From Candidatus Zhuqueibacterota bacterium (GTDB taxonomy: Bacteria; Electryoneota; RPQS01): DNA of 64,000 nt. Every line of letters begins with the position of its first letter. Positions within the stretch are counted from its first letter, which is position 1. A model generated the notes under the pieces. It had not been told where the DNA came from. It worked only from the letters and a program-made list of their open reading frames with translations, and searched no databases. Location of the stretch: positions 1 to 64,000 of the forward strand of contig RPQS01000020.1 of assembly GCA_003818605.1 (NCBI GenBank), in the 5' to 3' direction. The translations under genes and the position numbers were made by a program. This document shows, one piece after another, positions 27,432 to 37,744 of this stretch.

Positions 27432-28663
27432 GTGTGCGATTCGTAATGCGATTCCTGATACTATTGCTGATTCTCGCATTCACCGGTTGCCGCCGTGATG
27501 ATGGAATCGTGCGGCTCCAGCTTTGGAATCAGATGCTGCCGGAGGATCGCGCACTGCTGGAATCACTGGTCAAATCCTACGAAGCGATTCATCAAAACGT
27601 ACGCGTGGAAGTGATCTACAAGGAGACGGAGGACCTCCGTTCGTCCTTTCAAACCGCTTCGTTGGCCGGATTGGGGCCGGATTTGATCTTCGGACCGTCG
27701 GACCAAATCGGTCCGTTTGCCACCATGGGTTTTGTGCGTTCGCTCGAAGACCTGATTGACGCGAAAAGGATGAGCGAACTCGATTCGGTCGCCTTAGTGA
27801 GTTTTCGCGGCCATATCTACCAAATTGCCGACCGCGTGGGAAACCATCTCACTTTCGTGTGGAACACGAAGCTTTTATCTCATGCTCCCGAAAATACGGA
27901 TGAGATGATTGAGATGGGACGCGAAGCGACCAAGGATCTCAACGGCGACGGCAAAGTGGATCAGTGGGGCATCGTCTGGAATTTCACGGAACCGTATTTT
28001 TTCATTCCGTGGCTGTCCGGCTTCGGAGGCTGGGTATTCGACGCGAACGGCAAACCGACGCTCAACACTCCGGCAGCGGCCAACGCTTTCAAATTCGTGA
28101 AATCGCTTCGCGACCAGTATAAAATCATTCCGCCGGACTGCGATTACAACATGGCCGACGTGCTATTCAAAGAGGGACGGGCGGCAATGCTGGTCAACGG
28201 GCCGTGGTCCTGGACAGGCTACGAACGGGGCGGTGTGCCGTTCGAACTGGCGCGCATTCCACGCATTTCCGCTACGGGTTTATGGCCCGCGCCGATGGTT
28301 TCGCCGATGGGATATTCGATCAGCGCGAACAGTAAAGGAAAGCGGCTGCCCGAAGCGGTGAGGCTTCTTGAATATCTGATTTCGGATTCCGTGCAAAAAA
28401 GATTCGTGAGTGAGATCGGCGTGATTCCGTCCAGCCGAGTTCTTCGCGCGGATACGGCATTGCTGTCTCGTCCGCACATGGCAAACAGTCTTGCTCAATT
28501 GGAAGTCGGAAAACCCATGCCCATCGAGCCGGAACTGCGCGCGGTTTGGGATGCCATGCGGCCGGCTTATCAATCCGTTTTAGGCGGGACAATGTCGCCC
28601 GAAAACGCTGCCGTGCGTATGCAGAAGGATGCCGAAAACAAGATCCGGGAGATGAATGAATAA
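27428..28663 (+). CDS. Maltose/maltodextrin-type ABC transporter substrate-binding lipoprotein (MalE-like)
   Basis: Lipobox-like MRFLILLLILAFTGC; DGKVDQWGIVWNFTEPYFFIPWLSGFGGWVFDANGKPTLNTPAAANAFKFVKSL; AMLVNGPWSW. Start GTG 27428 or ATG 27446. Confidence 0.85.
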   Translation: MSVRFVMRFLILLLILAFTGCRRDDGIVRLQLWNQMLPEDRALLESLVKSYEAIHQNVRVEVIYKETEDLRSSFQTASLAGLGPDLIFGPSDQIGPFATMGFVRSLEDLIDAKRMSELDSVALVSFRGHIYQIADRVGNHLTFVWNTKLLSHAPENTDEMIEMGREATKDLNGDGKVDQWGIVWNFTEPYFFIPWLSGFGGWVFDANGKPTLNTPAAANAFKFVKSLRDQYKIIPPDCDYNMADVLFKEGRAAMLVNGPWSWTGYERGGVPFELARIPRISATGLWPAPMVSPMGYSISANSKGKRLPEAVRLLEYLISDSVQKRFVSEIGVIPSSRVLRADTALLSRPHMANSLAQLEVGKPMPIEPELRAVWDAMRPAYQSVLGGTMSPENAAVRMQKDAENKIREMNE

Positions 28664-29534
28664 CGACAAACGCTTCGCGATGGCGTTAATCATTCCCGCG
28701 GCCATTATCATTGCGGCCGTGGTCGTATACCCGTTTGTGTACAATCTGGTGCTCTCGTTTTCCAATATGAGCCTGCTGCACATTCGGGATTGGCAGATCA
28801 TCGGCCCGCGGCAATATGAGAAAGTGTTTACCGAACCGCGCTTCTACGGAATCCTCTGGAAAACGCTGCTATGGACGGTGGTCAACGTGACGTTTCACGT
28901 GACGATTGGTATGGCCTTAGCTTTAGTATTGTATGAAAAGGTGCCGGGAAAAAAGCTGTTCCGGACTCTGCTGATTCTGCCGTGGGCGATTCCGCCGGTC
29001 GTAACCGCGCTCACATGGCGCGGGATGTTCCACTATGAATACGGCGCGGTGAATCTGATCCTTGCCAAAGTGCTTCATCAGACGCCGATTCAGTGGCTGA
29101 ACGATCCCGTCGGCACTTTTGCGGCTTGCATCATGACCAACGTCTGGTTGGGATTTCCATTCATGATGATTGTTGCCCTCGGTGGATTGCAAAGCATTCC
29201 GCACGATCTCTACGAGGCCGCTACAATGGACGGCGCAAACGCCTGGCAGCGGTTTAAGACGGTCACGCTGCCGATGCTGAAGCCTGTGATGACACCCGCC
29301 ATCGTATTGGGTTTTGTCTGGACTTTCAATAAGGTGGATATTGTTTGGCTGGTGTCGAACGGCGGCGAACCCGCCGACAGCACGCATATTCTCGTGTCGT
29401 ATGTCTACCGCGCCGCGTTTAATTTGTACCGCTACGGTTATGCCGCGGCGTTTTCAGTGATTATTTTTCTGATCCTCATGGCATTTTCTTTGGTTTTCAT
29501 GCGCATGCAGCGCGAGAAAGCCACACCCGCGTAA
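28656..29534 (+). CDS. ABC transporter permease, MalF-like
   Basis: VYPFVYNLVLSFSNMSL...; EAA-type loop DLYEAATMDGANAWQRFKTVTLPMLKP. Confidence 0.9.
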   Translation: MNNDKRFAMALIIPAAIIIAAVVVYPFVYNLVLSFSNMSLLHIRDWQIIGPRQYEKVFTEPRFYGILWKTLLWTVVNVTFHVTIGMALALVLYEKVPGKKLFRTLLILPWAIPPVVTALTWRGMFHYEYGAVNLILAKVLHQTPIQWLNDPVGTFAACIMTNVWLGFPFMMIVALGGLQSIPHDLYEAATMDGANAWQRFKTVTLPMLKPVMTPAIVLGFVWTFNKVDIVWLVSNGGEPADSTHILVSYVYRAAFNLYRYGYAAAFSVIIFLILMAFSLVFMRMQREKATPA

Positions 29535-29554
29535 ACCAACGCGAGATCGTTTCT

Positions 29555-30373
29555 ATGTTGAAGAAGCTGATTCTGTTTATTGTTCTGCTGGCCGTGACGG
29601 TCGGGACGATTTATCCCGTGCTGACGGTGATCACCGTTTCGCTGCGTCCCGGCGACCGGCTGCTCTCTACATCGCTGGCGATCATTCCGGACGGCGCGAC
29701 CTTTGAAAATTATATTGCACTTTTTCGCGATAAGCCGTTTGCGCGCTGGATGTTCAACAGCACGCTGGTCGCTCTGGCGGTGACGATTTTCGCCACGGCA
29801 CTGGCTTCCACGGCGGGCTACGCGTTTTCCCGCTTCCGATTTCCCGGACATCGCGCAGGAATGACTTTGCTGCTCGTTACGCAGATGTTCCCTGCCACCA
29901 TGCTGCTGCTGCCGCTATTTCTCATGTTGGCCAAACTGCAATTGATTAATTCCTATCTTGGTTTGATTGCGGTCTATTCGGCTACGGCGCTGCCGTTTAC
30001 GATCTGGCAAATGAAGGGCTATTACGATACGATTCCGCGCGAATTGGAAGAGGCAGCCTTGATGGACGGCGCGGGTTATTGGCGCGTGTTCTATTCCATT
30101 ATTCTGCCGCTGGCAGCTCCGGCTTTGGTCATTACCGCGCTGTTTTCTTTTCTAACGGCTTGGAGCGAGTACATTGTGGCGGCGCAGGTGCTGCTGACCG
30201 AGAATTTGTTCACACTTCCACTGGGACTTAAGCAATTCCAGTCGAGTATGACCACGGAGTGGGGACTTTATTCGGCGGGTTCGATTATTGTCAGCATTCC
30301 GGTGATCGCTCTTTTCCTCTACCTTTCCAAATGGCTGGTATCCGGACTCACACTGGGCAGCGTGAAGGGCTGA
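29555..30373 (+). CDS. ABC transporter permease, MalG-like
   Basis: LPFTIWQMKGYYDTIPRELEEAALMDGAGYWRVFYSIILPLAAPALVITALFSFLTAWSEYIVA; typical MalG/EAA loop. Confidence 0.92.
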   Translation: MLKKLILFIVLLAVTVGTIYPVLTVITVSLRPGDRLLSTSLAIIPDGATFENYIALFRDKPFARWMFNSTLVALAVTIFATALASTAGYAFSRFRFPGHRAGMTLLLVTQMFPATMLLLPLFLMLAKLQLINSYLGLIAVYSATALPFTIWQMKGYYDTIPRELEEAALMDGAGYWRVFYSIILPLAAPALVITALFSFLTAWSEYIVAAQVLLTENLFTLPLGLKQFQSSMTTEWGLYSAGSIIVSIPVIALFLYLSKWLVSGLTLGSVKG

Positions 30374-30507
30374 TTTCTATCCGATAAATATTACTGACCC
30401 CTTGGCCGCTTGCATTCAGTCCAATCCCGATGTAAATTAAATTCTCCGGCTCAAGCACGTACTGCAGTGATGATCAGGAAACGAATAATGCCTTGAGGTG
30501 ATGTGCG

Positions 30508-33500
30508 ATGAAGAAATGGATAATGATTTTGACCCTTGCGTTCACCGCGCTGGCAGTTTTGGCGGAACCGGCCAGTCCGTGGAAACTCGACCAGTGGGTC
30601 ATTAAGGATGAAGTCAACGAAATCGCGGATGGCTCCGTAGATTTGTGCAACGTGTTTTGCCGCGAAGAATCCGGAGTCATTTTTCTGAAAGTTACGACAC
30701 GCTCGCCCTTAACGGAACAATCGGAAGTCCGGATCGCGATGAGCGATGCGAAGGGCAATAATCTTGATTTGATCAGCGGACCGAAATCCGGTTCGGAAGG
30801 GATTACCCGCTATCGCGGCGTGTGCGAATTTTCCGTTCGCGTTCCGGCGGAATGGAGCGGCCTGCAACGGCTTTCAGTGAAAATGATTGATGCGGCTAAG
30901 GGTAGCGTAGCCGACGAGAATTCCGTAGATATACGCAACCGCCGTTCGCTCGACGCGGAAACCGGCAATTGCGCTTTTGTCAATCACGGCAATCAAGGTT
31001 TGACCTATACGGATGTGTTTCGCGGGACGGGCGGCGCTATAGACAAGGGCTTCGACGAAGTTCTCGAAATTCACGATCTGCGCAATGTCCCCGGCAACTT
31101 CCACATGTCCGGCACGCTGATTACCGCGGCGGAGTGGTACGATCCGACGTTCAATCAATGGCTGCGCGACGGGATCACGGAAGGCTGGGTTTGCATGCTG
31201 ACGTCGGCGTATGCTCAGCACATCATGCCCTTCGTTCAGGATAACATGAACAACTGGGCCGTGAACGTCGAATATGACATGGTCAACACCCAGTACGGCT
31301 ATGCTCCGCAGGTGGCTTGGGTGCCGGAGCGTGTCTGGCTGGCCAACGGTCATGAACCGGATGACGGCATTGTGGATTTATGGCTCGGCGACAATTGGGT
31401 GCAGCATGGTGTGAATGCGGTGATCTTGGACGACAATCCGCATTGCGGCGATGACAACTACTGGTGGGATCGCAAGATTCACACCATGAGTAACGGCGTG
31501 GGCATCACTCTGCGCGTGATTCCCATTGACGGTTCCTTTACGGGAAACGTGCACTACGATCCGGGCGCTGCCGAAGCGCAGATTTCCTCCACTACGCGCT
31601 ACGGTTTGATTGTATATGGTACGGATTGGGAAGCCGCCGCGGAAATGGCCGATTTCTCTCCAAGCTGCCCGAACTGTCTGGAGAACTATACGGCGGTGAT
31701 TAATTGGGTGGGAGACAACTATCCGGCAGTGGGAGCCTGGAAGCTGGATGAAGCGCTGGGCAATCCGGATTTCAACGGCGGATCACTGGATATTACTTGC
31801 GGCACGTATCCGCTTTTAGGCGGAACGGGCGGCTATGGCGGCAGCAACAACAGTTGGTACAACAATTTCGCAGTGACTCTTTCGCATTCCGACCAGCACA
31901 ATCCGCAGTGGAACTACGGCAATACGTGGTGGCAGACTTATCTTAAAGTCAATAGCGCGCCCGTCAATAATCTTTCCGAGAGCGGCTGGTATGTGATGAT
32001 GACCAATCTTCATGAGACCGGCTGGCATACAGACGGTCAGGTATCCGATTGGATTCATCGCTATTCAAGTCACATCAAGAACGCGGCGGTTTATGCGGAG
32101 GCCGCCCGCTGGGCTGCGGGATTGTATGAAATTCCGGTCAACGCATATTTCTCTGACATTGACATTGACGGCATTGACGAAATCATCATCCATAACGATC
32201 GGGTCTTCGCCGCATTTGAATCCATCGGCGGCCGCGCGCAATGGGTTTTTGCCAAGGGACCTTCCGGCTATAATTATTCGGTAGTCGGAAGCTGCAACTC
32301 GTATTGGGCGGAAACCGACGGAGATTACGACGAATCCAATTCCAAGAACCATCAGGCCGTTTTAGCGGAAGTCAGTCCGCATTACCGGAATGATCTCTAT
32401 GCGCTGTCTATTGACGGCGTGACCGATACTACCGCTCAAATTCGATTGTCTTACGGTGGCGTCGTGAAAACCGTGGCCGTGGGCAGCGGACAGCCATATC
32501 TTGACGTTCGCTATGACGCGGCCTATCGCGATTGCTATATACAGAACGGTTTCTCACCCGATTTAGTGGATCTCATTTGGAACGCGGATATGGCTCGCGT
32601 TTGGGCTCCCGATGTTTCCTACGCGGGCTATCGAAATCCCAACACGGGCGCAACCGGCGTCTGCATCATGGGCAACGGCGGAGCGAGCCATTCACGCGAA
32701 GACGGCGGAACGCTGGTGCGCATCGAGGAAATCCGCGGTTATGATCGTTTTGGCTGGCTGCTGTTTGCCGGCGAGACGTCCGCTCCCGATACTCAAGGAC
32801 GGATTGCCGAATTGGAAGCCTTGAAGACGATGAATTTCGACCATTTCGGGCCGCGCCTCGATACGCTGGCGGTTTATATCAACGCCACGATCGTTGAAGT
32901 CTCGTTTACGGAAGCGGTGGAACAGACTTCCGCTCAGAACATCGCGCACTGGACGATGCAGGGATTTAGCGGAAGTTATTCCGTGGTTTCCGCGGTCCGG
33001 CAAAGCGATTGGCGGCGCGTGCGGCTGGTTATTAATCCCGGTCTTGCCACGGGTGACAACGGCAACATTGTTGCGGACGACGTAACCGATCTTAACGGTA
33101 ATGAAGTGTTGGCTGCCAATCGAACGGCGGCGCTGCACGTGCCTACCGGTGTAACCCCTCATACCATCGTGATTGATGGAGTCAAGGATTTCGACCGTCC
33201 GAACGAGACGCTATTTGCCGGGACGGACACCCTGTGGCTGACGTGGGATTCACTGGCCTTGTACGTGGGTTATTGTCCGAAGGATTTAGCCACGGGCGAT
33301 TTCTTTATCAACATAGATACGAATCAAATCTCCGGCAACGGCGCAGCCCGCGATAGTTGGGATCGCGTCGGATTTGCCAATCCGTTCCGACCCGAATATC
33401 AGGTCGCGATTGAAGGCGGTATGGATCAGATTCAGCTCAATCGCTGGAACGGAACGCAGTGGCTGTATCCGGGGCCGGGCACTCCGCCTGTAACGAGTTA

Positions 33501-33972
33501 TAACGGATGGTCGGGTAATTTGTTCACGGAAGTTCGTATTCCGTGGGCGGCCATCGGCAACCCGCGCGGGATCGCTTTCAACATCCACTTGACACAGGAA
33601 GATTCGCGAATCACAACTCGCGCGTTTCCAACCGATAATCCGACCGGCAACAACATTACGCTCACGTCGGTTTATCGGTTGTATCAACCCTATATTTCCG
33701 GGCCGATGCCGCTCATGGGAGTACGGCCTAAGTATATTCTGACGGGAGATCTGGCTGTTCCGCTGCAGCTTGTTATTCAAGAACTGAGCGGAGTTCGCCG
33801 CTTAACATGGCAGCCCGTTACGAATGCGGTGTCCTATGTTATCTATCGAGCGGATTCTCTGCTCGGAACGTACGCGCAAGTGGACGAAACCACAGCCACG
33901 CAATACGACGACGATGATATTCTTCCGGGCACGCGCTATTTTTACGAGGTTCGCGCCAAATCCGGCATTTGA
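30508..33972 (+). CDS. Large secreted GH57-like protein with C-terminal DOMON/CBM9-like and Fn3 modules
   Basis: Signal peptide MKKWIMILTLAFTALAVLA; YGYAPQVAWVPERVWLANGHEPDDG, GLIVYGTDWEAAAEMADF, NFAVTLSHSDQHNPQW; C-terminal TIVIDGVKDFDRPNETLFAGTDTLWLTWDSLALYVGY and Fn3 LSGVRRLTWQPVTNAVSYVIYRADSLLGTY. Confidence 0.6.
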   Translation: MKKWIMILTLAFTALAVLAEPASPWKLDQWVIKDEVNEIADGSVDLCNVFCREESGVIFLKVTTRSPLTEQSEVRIAMSDAKGNNLDLISGPKSGSEGITRYRGVCEFSVRVPAEWSGLQRLSVKMIDAAKGSVADENSVDIRNRRSLDAETGNCAFVNHGNQGLTYTDVFRGTGGAIDKGFDEVLEIHDLRNVPGNFHMSGTLITAAEWYDPTFNQWLRDGITEGWVCMLTSAYAQHIMPFVQDNMNNWAVNVEYDMVNTQYGYAPQVAWVPERVWLANGHEPDDGIVDLWLGDNWVQHGVNAVILDDNPHCGDDNYWWDRKIHTMSNGVGITLRVIPIDGSFTGNVHYDPGAAEAQISSTTRYGLIVYGTDWEAAAEMADFSPSCPNCLENYTAVINWVGDNYPAVGAWKLDEALGNPDFNGGSLDITCGTYPLLGGTGGYGGSNNSWYNNFAVTLSHSDQHNPQWNYGNTWWQTYLKVNSAPVNNLSESGWYVMMTNLHETGWHTDGQVSDWIHRYSSHIKNAAVYAEAARWAAGLYEIPVNAYFSDIDIDGIDEIIIHNDRVFAAFESIGGRAQWVFAKGPSGYNYSVVGSCNSYWAETDGDYDESNSKNHQAVLAEVSPHYRNDLYALSIDGVTDTTAQIRLSYGGVVKTVAVGSGQPYLDVRYDAAYRDCYIQNGFSPDLVDLIWNADMARVWAPDVSYAGYRNPNTGATGVCIMGNGGASHSREDGGTLVRIEEIRGYDRFGWLLFAGETSAPDTQGRIAELEALKTMNFDHFGPRLDTLAVYINATIVEVSFTEAVEQTSAQNIAHWTMQGFSGSYSVVSAVRQSDWRRVRLVINPGLATGDNGNIVADDVTDLNGNEVLAANRTAALHVPTGVTPHTIVIDGVKDFDRPNETLFAGTDTLWLTWDSLALYVGYCPKDLATGDFFINIDTNQISGNGAARDSWDRVGFANPFRPEYQVAIEGGMDQIQLNRWNGTQWLYPGPGTPPVTSYNGWSGNLFTEVRIPWAAIGNPRGIAFNIHLTQEDSRITTRAFPTDNPTGNNITLTSVYRLYQPYISGPMPLMGVRPKYILTGDLAVPLQLVIQELSGVRRLTWQPVTNAVSYVIYRADSLLGTYAQVDETTATQYDDDDILPGTRYFYEVRAKSGI

Positions 33973-33984
33973 TATTCCTTTCGG

Positions 33985-34018
33985 CAGCCGGGGGCACATG
34001 CCCCCGGCTGTAATTTTT
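33985..34018 (+). terminator. Rho-independent terminator
   Basis: 11-bp stem CAGCCGGGGGC/GCCCCCGGCTG with 4-nt loop, followed by TAATTTTT. Confidence 0.93.
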
Positions 34019-34068
34019 ACCACACATTTCCAACCATCTTTCCATTTCCCAACATTCAGGATTAGCCT

Positions 34069-35562
34069 ATGACCCGCAAAGCCCTTGCAACAGCGTTGGC
34101 TCTTTTTCTCCTGGCGTCAACCGCCATGGCTACTAATGGAGTAAGGTTGATTGGTTTCGGTACGAAAATGAACGGTCGCGGCGGTACCGGCATCGGTGTC
34201 TTTGACAGCCCGTCCTTAATGATGACCAATCCGGGCGGTCTCGCGTTCGATGACGGAACATCATTCGGAGTCAATTTTGCCGTTCTTGCTCCGGTCACAC
34301 ATTTTAAAAACACTTTAAATGACGAAGACGGCGATCGCAATTACTTTCCGCTGGGCGGCCTCGGCTACGTGCGGCATTCATCCAAATGCCCCAAGTTTAC
34401 GTGGGGATTCGGAGTCTATACACAAGGGGGGATGGGCGCCGACTACGAATTGAATCACGCGCTCTTCCGCAACACGGACGGCAGCTATGATAAGCAGACT
34501 TATCACTCGATGTTTTCCATTCTGCAGGCAGGTCCCAGTTTCGCCTACAACATCACGCCGAAATTCTCCGTGGGCACGTCCCTTCATATAATGTATGCGA
34601 TGATGGAGCTGGAGATGCCCTACTCGCTGCCGCCATCCATTATGAAAGGCGTAACGAATAATCCCGTTCCGGGCGCCACGTTCGGCGACATGTTTGCGAA
34701 CGCGCCTTTGAACTATGACGAAGTCACATCCGCGGCGGCCATGTCGGATTTAGGCGCGTTGGGATTTACCGGCAAGCTCGGATTTGCGTGGAAAGTGAAT
34801 GAGCGGCTCAGCCTTGGCCTGAATTACACATCGCCCACGCCGATGACGTTCAAGAACGGAACCGCCGATCTCGATATGACCGCTCAATTTCACGACGCCT
34901 ACACCAAGCAGGTTGTCGCCTATATGCAGGGGCACAGCGTATCAGCCGATTCCGCGCAGCGTGCGGTAGGTGCGCAATTCGCGGCTCTCGGAATTGACGC
35001 GAGTCAAGGGATGATAGCGCAGTATGATCTCGAAGCCGAACTGACCAATCCGCAATCTTTGGGTATCGGCGTGGGTTGGAAGGCATCGGATAAAGTCAAT
35101 CTCGCCGCAGACGTCGAATGGATCAACTGGAAAAACGCTTTCGACAAGATGAAGCTTTCATTGAAGGGCGGAGAAAATCCGAACATCAACCGCTTGCTGG
35201 GCAACACAGGCGATTTTGAAGTGGATTTCCCGCTGGAATGGACGGATGCGGTCATGGTACGCTTGGGCGGGGAATATTTGTTGAATCCTAAAACCACACT
35301 GCGGTTGGGGTATGCCTACGGAACCAATCCCGTGCCGACATCCACGCTCTTTTCGGTTTTTCCGGCAATCATCGAACATCACGTCACGATCGGGGCGAGC
35401 TACGATTTCACGGCGCGCTTCTCCGCGCATTTCGCGTATGAAATGGCGCTCACGAAGACGTTAACGGCGGACAATCCCAGTTTGATCGCGAATGAGTACA
35501 ACGACAGTGAAGATCAACTGAGCGGTATGTTTCTCAATCTCGGTTTTGCCTGGAAACTATAG
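34069..35562 (+). CDS. OMPP1/FadL/TodX-family outer membrane porin
   Basis: ATNGVRLIGFGTKMNGRGGTGIGVFDSPSLMMTNPGGLAFDDGTSFGVNFAVLAPVTHF; C-term LSGMFLNLGFAWKL. Confidence 0.88.
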   Translation: MTRKALATALALFLLASTAMATNGVRLIGFGTKMNGRGGTGIGVFDSPSLMMTNPGGLAFDDGTSFGVNFAVLAPVTHFKNTLNDEDGDRNYFPLGGLGYVRHSSKCPKFTWGFGVYTQGGMGADYELNHALFRNTDGSYDKQTYHSMFSILQAGPSFAYNITPKFSVGTSLHIMYAMMELEMPYSLPPSIMKGVTNNPVPGATFGDMFANAPLNYDEVTSAAAMSDLGALGFTGKLGFAWKVNERLSLGLNYTSPTPMTFKNGTADLDMTAQFHDAYTKQVVAYMQGHSVSADSAQRAVGAQFAALGIDASQGMIAQYDLEAELTNPQSLGIGVGWKASDKVNLAADVEWINWKNAFDKMKLSLKGGENPNINRLLGNTGDFEVDFPLEWTDAVMVRLGGEYLLNPKTTLRLGYAYGTNPVPTSTLFSVFPAIIEHHVTIGASYDFTARFSAHFAYEMALTKTLTADNPSLIANEYNDSEDQLSGMFLNLGFAWKL

Positions 35563-35595
35563 CGGTTTTACGCGATGTTTTCGGCGAATTTCCTT

Positions 35596-35630
35596 AAAAC
35601 GCCGATCCGCTTCAACGGATCGGCGTTTTT
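35596..35630 (+). terminator. Rho-independent terminator
   Basis: 14-bp stem AAAACGCCGATCCG/CGGATCGGCGTTTT, 6-nt loop, T-tract. Confidence 0.93.
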
Positions 35631-35878
35631 CTTCACGGAGAGCAATAGGCGTTGTTGAAGTGGGGCACTTGTGTTGAGCTAAAGCTATTTTCACTATTTA
35701 TAGGAACATACAAATAATGGATCTTCAGGAAAACTTTAAATTTTATTCGTGAGAGTCTTTTCAAAAGGGAGTTTTTGCGTATATTATAACGATGCCACAC
35801 ACGTCTCGTGTCAGATTAAAATCGCGTAATCGTTCACGAGCCCAAGATGACAAAAACCGCGTTTCCGAAGGAGTAACC

Positions 35879-37720
35879 ATGAGAAGATTTGTTCTCGCAT
35901 GTATGACGTTGATGCTCTGCGCGGGTTACCTGTTGGCAGTTCCGACTTTCACACCGACGATTGATGGTGTTAAGGACGCCGGCTGGGGTACCACGCCTGA
36001 CCACAACACTCAGACATTACAAGAACCTATCACTTTCAATCTCGACAGTGGTATGTATGTCACGGATGACGGTCAGTACATTTATTTCGGTTTTGATGCC
36101 GACAACGATCCATGGGGTGACGGCGCGAGCATTCATGCCCATGTATTGTTCGACGTCGGCAACACAGCCGCGGGCGGCACGACCGATCCGTGGGGTGCAG
36201 CCGGCGTTACGTATGGCATGCCTTACTTGCCCGATTATGACATTGTCGCTCAGTGGAACACCGACAACCAGAACATCGGCTGGACGGGATTGAATACGTG
36301 GACCGGTACGGGCTGGTCGCAAACTCAATTGGCCGACTCCAATCGCGCCGGCGGCGGCGGCCAATTCACGGAAATGCGGATACGGCGGTCCTACATTGGA
36401 TTGCCGGAACAGGGAACCGTACTGAATATATCCATGTGGCTCCGTCCGGAATGGGGAAAATACGGTTCAAACTGCTGTCTGCCTGCGGATGAAGATTTCC
36501 CAAGTGCTTGGGCAAACGGCGCAGGGACATTCAACACGCAATTCGCCTATACGATTCAAACGCTCAATGCCGACACCGATCCTCCCGGCATTGACCATGT
36601 GAAACAGATAGACCGTACCGGAATCGAAATCGTGTTTGATGAACCGATGAATATCAGCACACTCAATCTGGGTGCGAATTATACGTTCTCCGGCTGGACG
36701 TTCATCGGATTCCGGTATGCGACGTCAACCACAGTAGGATTTTCAGCGGCACCTCCGGGGTTCGGAACAACCGCTACATATTCTGCAGTTCTTCTGCCGG
36801 GTATTCAGGATCTGGCCGGGAACAGCATTGATCCGGATGATGATTCGATCAGTTGGTCAGGCGTTGGTTATTCGGACGTGTTGTTTACCGTAACGGATCC
36901 ATCCGCATGGTATACCGGGCTTCTTTTCAAAGGTTCTTTCAGCTTCTATCATGAGTATGACGACGGGTGGTCGGGTGGAAGCCATCAGCTCTATGATGAT
37001 GGTACGCATGGAGACGTCACCGCCGGGGATCACGTTTTCTCGCGTCTTTGGGAACTGGTTCCGAACGGCGGCGATCCGCAATATCAATGGGGTGTCACGG
37101 ACATGAGCGGCAATTGGCTGCTGCCCCCGGGCGGAAACGTCTTTTTCTCGCTGCCCGACACGACGGATATTACCACGAGTTGTACGCTGCCCGACGTAAC
37201 GGGTGTGCCAATGGACGTGATTTTCCATTGCGATATGCAGTTCATCAACGATCCAATCACTGGTGTTAAACTTGCCGGCAGCTTCACCAATTGGGGCGCA
37301 GGCGCGCTTAATATGACGGATGCCGGCGACGGTACGTGGATAGACACCGTGCATTTCGATACAGGATCGCCCCGCACGAACTATTTCAAGTTCATTCGCA
37401 TGGACGGTACGAACCAGAATTGGGAGTCCGTTTCCGACCGCAGCTTCACCATCGGCACAACATCGCCGCAGGATCTGGGCTATATTCTGTTCAATGATTA
37501 TCTGGTCGGACCGGACAGCCTGACGGTGGTGCCGGTTACCTACGGAGTGCAGTTGTACTGGACGGGCGGAGTGCGCATGTCCTTTGACGTTTTCTCCCAT
37601 ACGCTGCCTGACAGCATTATGGAACTTGGCACTTACCTCGGATCCACGACAACTCATTCGTACTTCGATTCCACCAATGCCGCGAAGAAATTCTATGCGG
37701 TGCGGGCCGTGCATCCGTAA
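35879..37720 (+). CDS. Secreted carbohydrate-binding-like protein (DOMON/CBM9-like N-term, CBM48-like C-term)
   Basis: MRRFVLACMTLMLCAGYLLA signal peptide; FTPTIDGVKDAGWGTTPDHNTQ...DDGQYIYFGFDADND; VKLAGSFTNWGAGALNMTDAGDGTWIDTVHFDTGSPRTNYFKFIRMDGTNQNWE. ATG at 35879 preferred over 35792. Confidence 0.65.
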   Translation: MRRFVLACMTLMLCAGYLLAVPTFTPTIDGVKDAGWGTTPDHNTQTLQEPITFNLDSGMYVTDDGQYIYFGFDADNDPWGDGASIHAHVLFDVGNTAAGGTTDPWGAAGVTYGMPYLPDYDIVAQWNTDNQNIGWTGLNTWTGTGWSQTQLADSNRAGGGGQFTEMRIRRSYIGLPEQGTVLNISMWLRPEWGKYGSNCCLPADEDFPSAWANGAGTFNTQFAYTIQTLNADTDPPGIDHVKQIDRTGIEIVFDEPMNISTLNLGANYTFSGWTFIGFRYATSTTVGFSAAPPGFGTTATYSAVLLPGIQDLAGNSIDPDDDSISWSGVGYSDVLFTVTDPSAWYTGLLFKGSFSFYHEYDDGWSGGSHQLYDDGTHGDVTAGDHVFSRLWELVPNGGDPQYQWGVTDMSGNWLLPPGGNVFFSLPDTTDITTSCTLPDVTGVPMDVIFHCDMQFINDPITGVKLAGSFTNWGAGALNMTDAGDGTWIDTVHFDTGSPRTNYFKFIRMDGTNQNWESVSDRSFTIGTTSPQDLGYILFNDYLVGPDSLTVVPVTYGVQLYWTGGVRMSFDVFSHTLPDSIMELGTYLGSTTTHSYFDSTNAAKKFYAVRAVHP

Positions 37721-37744
37721 ACGAATTTTCCGGGAAATAAACAC

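Noticed and set aside
35650-35670. GGGGCACTTGTGTTGAGC as a second sigma-54 promoter
   Set aside because: The GC dinucleotide is not at the required 10-nt spacing from GG.
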